A DNA stretch of 37,582 bases, from NCBI GenBank assembly GCA_018377235.1, contig JAGZZT010000026.1:1-37582 (forward strand), read 5' to 3'. The position numbers and the translations under genes were made by a program. The number at the start of each line of letters is the position of its first letter. Within the stretch, counting starts at the first letter, position 1. The stretch is from Clostridium sp. Lineage in GTDB: Bacteria; Bacillota; Clostridia; Lachnospirales; Lachnospiraceae. Of the stretch, positions 15,550-22,379 are shown one piece after another. The notes under the pieces are model-generated. The model saw only the letters and a program-made list of their open reading frames with translations, had not been told where the DNA came from and did not search any database.

Positions 15550-15590
15550 TATGACATACCTTTAATAGACATGCTTCAAATTGTATATAA

Positions 15591-15815
15591 TTATCCTCTT
15601 GGAGGGAATGGATCCTTCCCATGAGAATCTTTTTCACGAATTGTTCCATTCAAACGATGAATAATCAATTCGGAGCCCTGATTCTGAGCAATGCTTCGGG
15701 CACGCTCAATCGCTTCTCTCTGAGTCTCGGTACGCACAGTTGCACGAGAATTCCCTTCTCCTTTTACCTGCCAACCACCATCTGGATGTGGCACCACATG
15801 TTGATTTTTATTCAT
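15591..15815 (-). CDS. DUF2188 domain protein
   Basis: A 74-aa soluble protein matching the DUF2188 pattern along its whole length: HVVPHPDGGWQVKGEGNSRAT, ERARSIAQNQGSELIIHR and a conserved end with IREKDSHGKDPFPP. The start is taken as the second of two close ATGs, six bases after AAGGGGG; the first is right against it. The zinc-ribbon gene ends 12 bases upstream, so the two form a coupled pair. The family is widespread in bacteria and on elements but has no assigned role. Confidence 0.85.
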   Translation of the reverse strand: MNKNQHVVPHPDGGWQVKGEGNSRATVRTETQREAIERARSIAQNQGSELIIHRLNGTIREKDSHGKDPFPPRG

Positions 15816-15827
15816 TATCATACCCCC

Positions 15828-15938
15828 TTATCTTAGCTGTGTTACGCATCCACAATATGGACATTTTGAAGGATTAGTAACTGGAATAAGACGTCTTCCA
15901 CAGCGAGGGCATCGATAGTATTTGTATTTAATCTTCAT
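15828..15938 (-). CDS. 36-aa zinc-ribbon microprotein
   Basis: A very short gene with AAAGGATG upstream of its ATG. The translation is basic at the start (KIKYKYYR) and has two CXXC knuckles, CPRC (residues 10-13) and CPYC (27-30), separated by 13 residues. That is a minimal zinc ribbon able to bind one Zn2+. It ends just before the DUF2188 start, in the same direction. It could bind nucleic acid or stabilise a partner. No homolog is known to me; the regular Cys spacing and coupling argue that it is real. Confidence 0.65.
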   Translation of the reverse strand: MKIKYKYYRCPRCGRRLIPVTNPSKCPYCGCVTQLR

Positions 15939-16040
15939 AAAAATCATCCTTTCATCTGAAAAATTATAAATTTTATTCTATATCAACATATTTTCAGAGA
16001 AAAGTCTGCGTTTTTTACCTTTCTGGACACAGATTTCATA

Positions 16041-16069
16041 TTGCAATCATCATTCAGGCGTGGTACAAT
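16041..16069 (+). promoter_or_regulatory. sigma-A promoter for a plus-strand small RNA
   Basis: TTGCAA and TACAAT are separated by exactly 17 bases on the plus strand, where no long plus-strand gene follows. The start site would be near 16,076. Confidence 0.6.
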
Positions 16070-16075
16070 AAAAAC

Positions 16076-16151
16076 GGTCAAATTAATACTGTATTGGCGA
16101 TAGTTGCTTCTGTCGTCCTGCAGAGCACCGAGTAGTAACTCGGTGTTTTTC
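16076..16151 (+). ncRNA. candidate small RNA of about 75 nt
   Basis: This interval runs from the predicted start of a well-formed promoter to an intrinsic terminator, in a gap between minus-strand genes. It contains a 13-codon frame from TTG (reading LAIVASVVLQSTE) that ends inside the terminator stem. The frame has no binding site and no ATG, so a non-coding RNA is the preferred reading. It points towards the 3' end of the AAA ATPase gene, stopping about 10 bases short. No known RNA family is recognised. Confidence 0.5.
16126..16150 (+). terminator. intrinsic terminator of the plus-strand small RNA
   Basis: A perfect 8-bp stem CACCGAGT / ACTCGGTG with loop AGTA is followed by TTTTTCTTTTTC. 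On the minus strand there is no T-run, so it is directional. Confidence 0.85.
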
Positions 16152-16161
16152 TTTTTCTTCC

Positions 16162-17457
16162 TTATATGTAGCTTTCAAAAAACATATCCGGATTACATCC
16201 AAATGCTCCTTCTAAAAGCCGATTTACCAAATTAACCTTGGCCCGCGAAGTTTTGCACTCATTAAGCCTATGTAATGTACTTTTTCCATAATTATCTTTA
16301 CTCGTAACCCATACCTGATCTCGCCGGAAATTTCCCGAAACTAAAAGCGGCTGATGGGATGTACATATAAGCTGTGCATGATGTGGGTTTGTTTCTTCGT
16401 TTATAAATAATTTGATTATCTCTTTAGCCAACAAAAGGTGTAATCCATTTTCTATCTCATCAATAAAAAGTATCCCACCTGATTCCAAAACATCAAATAA
16501 ATATGGCAATGCAGTAAACAGTTTTACTGTTCCTAAAGATTCCTCTGCAAAAAATGAAATTGGTGTACTACTAGTTTCTTCTCCATTTTCATATACAGCG
16601 TGTGCTGTATCCACACCAACAGTTGTTTTAGTAGCTATAATCTCTCTATTTTCAAAATCATCAATTTCAATCTTTTGTCGAGCAAGTTCTTCTTCCTCAA
16701 ATGATACTTTAATATCTCGTATCGTCGGATCAGCTTTCTGAATAATATCTAAATATTTTTCCAGACGTTCGTCCGAAAATGACTCTTTTGATTTTGTTGG
16801 CTTAAGTCTCGCTGCTGTCATGCTAACAATTTGTATCTCTTGAATCGCATCAACTATTTTTGATGCTAATTTATTATTTAACAATGCTGCAATTGGAAGA
16901 CAAAGAGCTTCCTCTTTAACTGCCTGCTTCTTATTTTCAAAATCTTTTAATTCCGAGCGAAGAATGATATCTTTAAACGATGAGGATGTTCTTTCAATTA
17001 GCTTTTCTGTCCTCCTATACTTTTTAGTCAAAAGCTCAGATTCTATTTTCTTGCCCAAAATATTAAACTCATAGTGATATGTAGTTTTATCAATGACAAT
17101 TTCTATCTCAAATTTTGTAGGTTTATTTCGATATTTATTGTCAAATACAAATGGAGTAACTGAAGCATCCATCCCCTTAAACTGAGGCAAAGAGAGTAAT
17201 TGAGAATTATTCATTGCCATTAATGGGGACCAGTCTAATAATCGTTTAACCTCACGAAGAATCTTACAAAAAAAAGTTTTTCCTGAACCATTCGCTCCAT
17301 AGAGAATCGAAACTTTATTGAATCTACTATCCGCTATCTCAAATGTATTTTCAAGATATTCCTTTTTACTCGAATCTATCTCTGTTGTGAACATAATCCG
17401 ATCTGCAAAAGAAGCATAATTTTCAACAGCCAAGGATTTCAAGACTATATTATTCAT
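16162..17457 (-). CDS. AAA family ATPase (AAA_21/AbiLi-like), possible defence protein
   Basis: A 431-aa soluble ATPase of the ABC/SMC-like AAA class. It shows Walker A GANGSGKT (residues 54-61), a signature ESLGT (306-310), Walker B GGILFIDEIENG (327-338) and the switch His in TSHQP (366-370). The insert between residues 65 and 300 is charged and helical. The family includes ATPases of abortive infection and other phage defence systems (AbiLi, RloA, PtuA-type), usually with a nuclease partner; no Toprim, HNH or RloB partner is seen here. The start follows AAGGGGGTAAAAAG; the longer frame adds residues without a binding site. The gene is A/T-rich compared with its neighbours, suggesting separate acquisition. 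Confidence 0.85.
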   Translation of the reverse strand: MNNIVLKSLAVENYASFADRIMFTTEIDSSKKEYLENTFEIADSRFNKVSILYGANGSGKTFFCKILREVKRLLDWSPLMAMNNSQLLSLPQFKGMDASVTPFVFDNKYRNKPTKFEIEIVIDKTTYHYEFNILGKKIESELLTKKYRRTEKLIERTSSSFKDIILRSELKDFENKKQAVKEEALCLPIAALLNNKLASKIVDAIQEIQIVSMTAARLKPTKSKESFSDERLEKYLDIIQKADPTIRDIKVSFEEEELARQKIEIDDFENREIIATKTTVGVDTAHAVYENGEETSSTPISFFAEESLGTVKLFTALPYLFDVLESGGILFIDEIENGLHLLLAKEIIKLFINEETNPHHAQLICTSHQPLLVSGNFRRDQVWVTSKDNYGKSTLHRLNECKTSRAKVNLVNRLLEGAFGCNPDMFFESYI

Positions 17458-17624
17458 CTTTTTACCCCCTTTACAGGAAGATTGTACCAATTCCTGCTCG
17501 ATTTGTCAATAGTTATTCTCCATTTTTCTTCAATGATGTCAATTTTAGTTGTATAACTAATTTTTTCAACACATTCATCGATATACATTCTTTTATTTTC
17601 TGATTTCAAACCTAAAACGGACAT
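17454..17624 (-). CDS. possible small gene overlapping the AAA ATPase start
   Basis: A frame of 56 codons (44 from a later ATG at 17,588) ends in a TGA that overlaps the ATG of the ATPase as ATGA. The translation is balanced and protein-like (MYIDECVEKISYTTK, then KWRITIDKSSRNWYNLP). No binding site precedes either start, and the ATPase promoter lies inside it. It could be a coupled partner of the ATPase, a piece of a frameshifted upstream gene, or chance. Confidence 0.3.
   Translation of the reverse strand: MSVLGLKSENKRMYIDECVEKISYTTKIDIIEEKWRITIDKSSRNWYNLPVKGVKR
17481..17509 (-). promoter_or_regulatory. strong sigma-A promoter for the AAA ATPase
   Basis: TTGACA and TACAAT are separated by 17 bases on the minus strand. 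The start site would be near 17,475, giving a leader of about 17 bases that just contains the AAGGGGG binding site. Confidence 0.65.
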
Positions 17625-17871
17625 ACGAATATAAATTCCAGAGATTCGCCTGTATGGGATAATCCTTTTGGTACTCGAATTTCGATCTATACTTTATATT
17701 CTGTCTGACACACCACCAATGAATATCTTTCATTTTCATCGAGACACCGGTGCTAATACGCTCACCCAATATGTTGATCTTATAGTCATCTATCCCTGTT
17801 TCAGCAAATAAATAAAACCATACATTAAAATATTTAATTCTATACACCTTATAATCGTCATTATACTTCAT
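17593..17871 (-). CDS. small uncharacterised protein upstream of the AAA ATPase
   Basis: A 92-aa protein rich in Tyr, Lys, Phe and Trp (KYFNVWFYLF, DIHWWCVRQN, YVRFRFEIRK). It has no membrane helix of full length and no motif I recognise. The ATG five bases after AGGAG is preferred; a GTG two codons earlier overlaps the binding site. It is A/T-rich like the ATPase gene, runs in the same direction, and lies beside the boundary with the chromosomal Tad locus. It could be a companion of the ATPase; function unknown. Confidence 0.5.
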   Translation of the reverse strand: MKYNDDYKVYRIKYFNVWFYLFAETGIDDYKINILGERISTGVSMKMKDIHWWCVRQNIKYRSKFEYQKDYPIQANLWNLYSYVRFRFEIRK

Positions 17872-17941
17872 ACACACTCCTGTCTATACTGTTATCCTAT
17901 TTTCGTTTTTTCTACTATATCCACATAATATATATCGTAAA

Positions 17942-18040
17942 TTAAGGGGTAAATATTTCCACCAGAATCAGTACCACCTCAATTACGCCCACTCCGCTTT
18001 CATCTTCAAAAAATTCTTTAATTTCTGAATTGTATCCCAT
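17942..18040 (-). pseudogene. flp: truncated Flp1-type pilin of the chromosomal Tad locus
   Basis: A 32-codon frame starts at an ATG with GGAAGGAG upstream, 17 bases after the tadC stop. It reads MGYNSEIKEFFEDESGVGV and then IEVVLILV, the leader and first half of an Flp1 pilin helix (Gly, then Glu at +5 of the mature protein). Family members normally continue with another 10-15 hydrophobic residues and an end domain (about 50-60 aa in all). Here the helix stops after eight residues with EIFTP and a stop. The DNA beyond is A/T-rich accessory sequence. The gene was therefore probably broken by insertion or deletion, and the resident Tad pilus is likely to lack its major pilin unless another copy exists. 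Confidence 0.7.
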
Positions 18041-18057
18041 ATTTTTCTCCTTCCATA

Positions 18058-19284
18058 TCAAATTCCAAATTCCAGAAATGCCGGTACTGACACCATTACC
18101 ATTACAATCAGAAGCATCATAAACAATGGAATCAGCAGTTTTGTTCCTGTCTCTTCCCCGATTTTCCTGGCAGCTGCCTTCCTTTCCTCAAATGCGTTCT
18201 CCATCTCTTCTTCCAGATTCTTACGGAGATTTCCAGAACCATTTTTTACATATTGTTCCATAAGACCTGCCAGCTTCCTATAGGATCTCAGGCCACAGCT
18301 TTTTCCAAACTCTCCATAAGCCCTCAGCTCCGGCATTCCCTGATTCATTCTTCCGACAGAAATCCGTATTTCCTCATATCCTGCCCTTTTTCTTCCCCCC
18401 GGCAGATTTAAACTAATCTCATATTCTCTGGCAAGCTGTTCCCAGGCCTTCCTGACTGGAAAACCGGCTCCCAAATAGACGCACAGACCTGATACTATAT
18501 CTGAATAATCCAGTATAAGCTCTGTATTCCTCCTCTTTTTTTCCTCTCTTGCCTGTGAACTTTCCCCAAATTCCATAAGCCCTGCAGCAACAGCTCCCAG
18601 CAGCAAAAATATGTATCTGTCGCATCCCTGTTTTTCTCTATATCGAATTTCTCGTCCTTCCAGTTCTGAAGGCAGCACCAGATTTTCCTCATACTTTTGT
18701 TTTTCATCTGCGCTTTTTATTTTGTCCTCCAGCAGTTTTATACTTTTTTCTGATTCCGTCATAATTGGTTTTACTACTGTTACAGGAATCTCGTACTCCT
18801 TTTTATAGCTGCCTGCTGTCAGTGTAAGAAAAAGAACCGTTTTTTCCTGAGTATGCTGCATCTGATCCAGATATATCTCACCGCCTGAATCAAGCAATTC
18901 AGGATTACTGGAATCCCATTTCATAGTCATTCCAAAGCTGTCAAGCCTTGAGGACAGCTTCAGCGGGCTGCTCACTTTGTCAAAAGATGGATTGTCAGCC
19001 AAAGCTTCTTTTTTTGCGCTTTGAAATGCCTGTTCAAAGCTCTTCTCTGCCTCTTTTTGACTGTACTGCCGTTCTTTGATCTGAATTTCGAGCTCCTCTT
19101 CCCCGTCAGGAAGTCCCTCTACAATTAAAAGCCCCTCTTTCTCTCCCTGCCCATAAGTATTTCTCTCAATCACTCCCCCTGGCTTTAAAAAACCAGTATT
19201 TCCTGCTGCAGAATACGCTAGGAAAAAAAAGACTCCTGCTGCGATACATAAAAGCTGAATTTTCCTCTTTTTTTCAAATTTCAA
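18058..19284 (-). CDS. tadC: TadC-like platform protein with N-terminal external domain
   Basis: A 408-aa protein. Residues 9-25 form a membrane helix, followed by about 170 residues outside the membrane containing a charged helical part and a beta part (MTMKWDSSNPELLDSGGEIYL, then TVLFLTLTAGSYKKEYEIPV), Ig-like in character. A second helix is at about 225-238, then a T2SSF cytoplasmic domain (SDIVSGLCVYLGAGFPVRKAW) and a C-terminal helix. TadC is normally 250-300 aa, so the N-terminal domain is an addition. The final T2SSF half has the expected LEEEMENAFEERKAAARK. It follows tadB with a small overlap. The platform role is well supported; the external domain's role is unknown. Confidence 0.8.
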   Translation of the reverse strand: MKFEKKRKIQLLCIAAGVFFFLAYSAAGNTGFLKPGGVIERNTYGQGEKEGLLIVEGLPDGEEELEIQIKERQYSQKEAEKSFEQAFQSAKKEALADNPSFDKVSSPLKLSSRLDSFGMTMKWDSSNPELLDSGGEIYLDQMQHTQEKTVLFLTLTAGSYKKEYEIPVTVVKPIMTESEKSIKLLEDKIKSADEKQKYEENLVLPSELEGREIRYREKQGCDRYIFLLLGAVAAGLMEFGESSQAREEKKRRNTELILDYSDIVSGLCVYLGAGFPVRKAWEQLAREYEISLNLPGGRKRAGYEEIRISVGRMNQGMPELRAYGEFGKSCGLRSYRKLAGLMEQYVKNGSGNLRKNLEEEMENAFEERKAAARKIGEETGTKLLIPLFMMLLIVMVMVSVPAFLEFGI

Positions 19285-20011
19285 TATTCAGCATCCTTCC
19301 TGCCAGTGCATAAGCTCCCGCATATACCAGCATACACGCTGTCATTACTATTCTTCCAATTGTTGTCTTATACATAGCATCAAAAAAGCCTGGCGATGTT
19401 AAATCAATATACAGCACGATAAACAGCGGCAGAAGATTCATGATTTTCTGTTCAAACTGTTTCTGAGCTGTCATAAGCCTTATCTCCTCCTGAACCTGTA
19501 TCTTTCCTCCTATAATTTCAGATACATGTGAAATCACCATTCCAAGCTGTCCTCCGCTTCGCCTGGCAGCCTTAAAAATCTGTGCGAAGCTCCTGATTTC
19601 TTCAATACCGCTCCTCCTTGCAAAATCTCCCCATAGTTCTTCCAGCGTCTGGTTCATGGAAAGCTGCCTTCTCATCATATCAAATTCCTTTGCCATCATT
19701 CCCCTGTCTCCATACATTTCCTCCAGCTGTTCCTGCACCTGGGCAAAGGAATTTTCCATGGAATATCCTGCTGACAGAGAAGAAGACAGCATTAAAACCG
19801 CTTCTTTAAACTGACGTTTCAGCTCCTCCTTTCTGCGCTCCTTCAAATCACGCCGTTTGTAAAGCGGATAGAAAATTCCCAGTGGAAGAAAGACGGCAAA
19901 ACTCAAACGGTTCCTGTAAAATACATAGGAAAACAGAGCGCATACCATAATTCCCTGACTGGAATAACGAAGCCATTCCAGCGCTGACAGGCTGTATGTA
20001 TCATACTCCAT
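19274..20011 (-). CDS. tadB: TadB-like platform protein (chromosomal locus)
   Basis: About 245 aa. The core has two N-terminal helices (GIMVCALFSYVFY and FAVFLPLGIFYPLY), the T2SSF domain (KEAVLMLSSSLSAGYSMENSF, then RSGGQLGMVISHVSE) and two C-terminal helices. It forms the inner-membrane platform with the adjacent TadC. The open frame extends 59 codons further upstream into tadA; the ATG at residue 60 follows a GGGGG run and falls 28 bases after the tadA stop, so I prefer it. Family well supported, start less so. Confidence 0.8.
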   Translation of the reverse strand: MEYDTYSLSALEWLRYSSQGIMVCALFSYVFYRNRLSFAVFLPLGIFYPLYKRRDLKERRKEELKRQFKEAVLMLSSSLSAGYSMENSFAQVQEQLEEMYGDRGMMAKEFDMMRRQLSMNQTLEELWGDFARRSGIEEIRSFAQIFKAARRSGGQLGMVISHVSEIIGGKIQVQEEIRLMTAQKQFEQKIMNLLPLFIVLYIDLTSPGFFDAMYKTTIGRIVMTACMLVYAGAYALAGRMLNIEI

Positions 20012-20039
20012 ATCCCCCAGCGTCCCTCTTCCAAAAGTC

Positions 20040-21353
20040 TTATGAAAGAGATGCTCCGGAAAGTTCCAGCTTCTGTCTGTTTTGAAGTTCTCCCACCTGC
20101 TCCAAAACTCCCTCCACGCCTCCTCTATCCACACCTTTCTTCTCCTTAAACTGGAACAGCGGATGGAGGACAATCTCTCCCTCTTCAATTCCCATCACCT
20201 CCTCTATCTCCAGGACTCTCCTGCTCCTGTCGCGAAGTCTCCCTAAATGAATAAAAATATCAATAGCCGATGCAATTTGGCTTCGTATAGCTGCCAGTGG
20301 CAGATCTGCCCCCATTAGAACCATCGTCTCAAGTCTTAAAAGCATATCCCGACTGCTGTTTGCATGACCTGTAGAAATAGAGCCTGAATGGCCGGTATTC
20401 ATACTTTGAAGCATCTCCAGCGCCTCTGCTCCTCTCACCTCTCCTACCAGAATCCGATCCGGCCTCATTCGCAGACTGGCTCTGATCAAATCTCTGATTG
20501 TAATCTCCCTGCTCCCCTCATGATTAGCTGCCCGCGTCTCTAAGCGGACCAGATTCGGTACATGAGTAATTTGCAGTTCTGCTGAGTCCTCAATCGTAAT
20601 AAGCCTCTCCTCCTGAGGAATAAACTCTGACAGAGCATTTAAAAACGTAGTCTTTCCAGAGCCTGTTCCACCGCTGATAAACAGATTGTAACCGGCTCTT
20701 ACCAGCTTTTTAAGAAATCCTGCCGCCGTTTCAGTAATGCTGCCCAGACGAATCAGCCGTTCCATAGTAATAGGTTCTGGAAATTTTCGGATGGTCAGAG
20801 CTGGCCCGTCTAATGCCACAGGAGGAAGCACCACATGAACGCGGGAGCCGTCCTCCAGTCTGGCGTCAGCAATAGGAGACGCCGCATTTACAGTACGGTT
20901 TACCCGGCTTACAATCTGCTGAATCAAATCCTCCAGCTGTTCTCTCGTCTCAAAGCTTCTGTCCCACCTGCATATGGCTCCTCCTCTCTCCACGAAAACA
21001 GAATGTTCTCCATTCACCATAATTTCTGTAATCTGCGGATTATCTACCAGCTCCTGCAGAATATCCAGCTTTTTAAAGGAATTATACAGCTCGCCCCGTA
21101 TTCTTATCCTCTGGGCAAGAGGAAGGTAAAGCGTCTCTCCGGCCTGCTGAATCATAGAATCTATCAATTCAGACAGTTCCCCATCCCCCATCTGCCTCCT
21201 TTCTTCCAGCTCCTGTCTAAGTCTGCCCCGCAGTTCTTTCTGCACCTCTTCCAGTGTCCGGCTGCCCTTCTCTTTAAAAAATTCTGGGACTTCGTCCTCC
21301 TGTTCCATTTCTGAATCCCTGGGCATATTTCTTCCTGTTTTTTTTCCAGCCAC
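20040..21353 (-). CDS. tadA: TadA/CpaF motor ATPase (chromosomal locus)
   Basis: A 437-aa hexameric secretion ATPase of the TadA/VirB11 family. It has an N-terminal helical domain, ITEIMVNGEHSVFVERGG (residues 108-125), Walker A GGTGSGKTT (228-236), a box LRMRPDRILVGEVRGAE (294-310) with Walker B, and the His motif STGHANS (327-333). It starts at GTG with AGGAGGAGCAAAGC upstream. It powers Flp pilus assembly and perhaps retraction. It is a normal-length family member, unlike the element copy, which carries a 90-residue acidic extension. Identification is secure. Confidence 0.95.
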   Translation of the reverse strand: MAGKKTGRNMPRDSEMEQEDEVPEFFKEKGSRTLEEVQKELRGRLRQELEERRQMGDGELSELIDSMIQQAGETLYLPLAQRIRIRGELYNSFKKLDILQELVDNPQITEIMVNGEHSVFVERGGAICRWDRSFETREQLEDLIQQIVSRVNRTVNAASPIADARLEDGSRVHVVLPPVALDGPALTIRKFPEPITMERLIRLGSITETAAGFLKKLVRAGYNLFISGGTGSGKTTFLNALSEFIPQEERLITIEDSAELQITHVPNLVRLETRAANHEGSREITIRDLIRASLRMRPDRILVGEVRGAEALEMLQSMNTGHSGSISTGHANSSRDMLLRLETMVLMGADLPLAAIRSQIASAIDIFIHLGRLRDRSRRVLEIEEVMGIEEGEIVLHPLFQFKEKKGVDRGGVEGVLEQVGELQNRQKLELSGASLS

Positions 21354-21365
21354 GCTTTGCTCCTC

Positions 21366-22379
21366 CTAAAAGTCCATTTTCTCTCTTTCCCCGCCTCTCA
21401 GCAGCCTTCTCACATAATCTCCCAGCTCGCTCCAAAGCAGCTGTTCAATATAATTTTCCTTTCTTCCAAATTCTCGATGATACGGAAGCTTCAGCTTTTT
21501 AATTTTATCTAAAGCTTCTTGATTTCCTGTCCTCTTTGCATATGTCTCAAATTCCATAATTTTTGCCGCTGATATCCCATCCTCCTTTATCGGCATATAC
21601 ACAATCTGGCAGACTGCAAGAAGAGGAAATGCCTGATGCCCATAATTTCCTGCATCCAGAATAATAATTTCATATCCTCCTCCTGATGCCAGATTCCGGA
21701 TAAGCTCTGCCATCTGTTCCGATGGAATATGGGACAAATCCTCCGGATAGCGCGCAGGCGGAATATAGTCCATATTTCCAATTGAATGAACAATTCCGCT
21801 TAATCGCAGAATATTTAAGCTTCCCTGGCTAAAATAATAGAGGACATCCGAAAAATCACTTTTGTACTCCTCCCCTGTCATAGAAGCAAGCCCTGAGTAA
21901 TCTTCCAGTGTGACATAAAGCACTCTTCTGTCAGCAGCCATCAGCTGTCCCAGCGTCAACGCAAAGGAAGTTTTCAGACATCTTCCCACTGGAGAATAAA
22001 CGCCAATCACAGATGCCGTCTTTCCGTCCTCTATCCTAGCCGGATCCTCTCCAGCGCTGTAACAGGCCATCACTTCTCTGATAATCCCTGAACTGGACTG
22101 ATACTTATACACAGACGGGCAGTCTGTATCTGCTTCCTGGGACTGTCCCTCTGTAAGTGTTATCACCTGTCCGATTCCAAGATCACGAATCTCCTCCCGA
22201 TTTACCTGGCTGCTGATCAAGAGAAGCTCGATGGAATGCTCCCCGGCATACTGCCTGAGCCTCTCTAAAGAGGTAAATGCCATCACTGCAAACGGAATAT
22301 TTTCTTTCTGATTCATAACATCCGCAAACCGCTTAGCATAAAACAGATCCAGATCATATACTGCCATAATTCGTTTCAT
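21366..22379 (-). CDS. cpaE: CpaE-like protein with degenerate P-loop
   Basis: A 337-aa protein. Residues 1-115 resemble a receiver-like alpha/beta domain (KRIMAVYDLDLFYAKRF, then LLLISSQV), and the rest is a MinD/ParA-type ATPase (VIGVYSPVGRCLKTSFAL, then YEIIILDAGNYG). The Walker A box keeps Gly and KTS but lacks the usual GGVGKT spacing, so ATPase activity may be altered. Its ATG overlaps the prepilin peptidase stop as ATGA. CpaE proteins localise Tad pilus assembly. The role follows from domain order and the neighbouring tadA gene. Confidence 0.8.
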   Translation of the reverse strand: MKRIMAVYDLDLFYAKRFADVMNQKENIPFAVMAFTSLERLRQYAGEHSIELLLISSQVNREEIRDLGIGQVITLTEGQSQEADTDCPSVYKYQSSSGIIREVMACYSAGEDPARIEDGKTASVIGVYSPVGRCLKTSFALTLGQLMAADRRVLYVTLEDYSGLASMTGEEYKSDFSDVLYYFSQGSLNILRLSGIVHSIGNMDYIPPARYPEDLSHIPSEQMAELIRNLASGGGYEIIILDAGNYGHQAFPLLAVCQIVYMPIKEDGISAAKIMEFETYAKRTGNQEALDKIKKLKLPYHREFGRKENYIEQLLWSELGDYVRRLLRGGEREKMDF

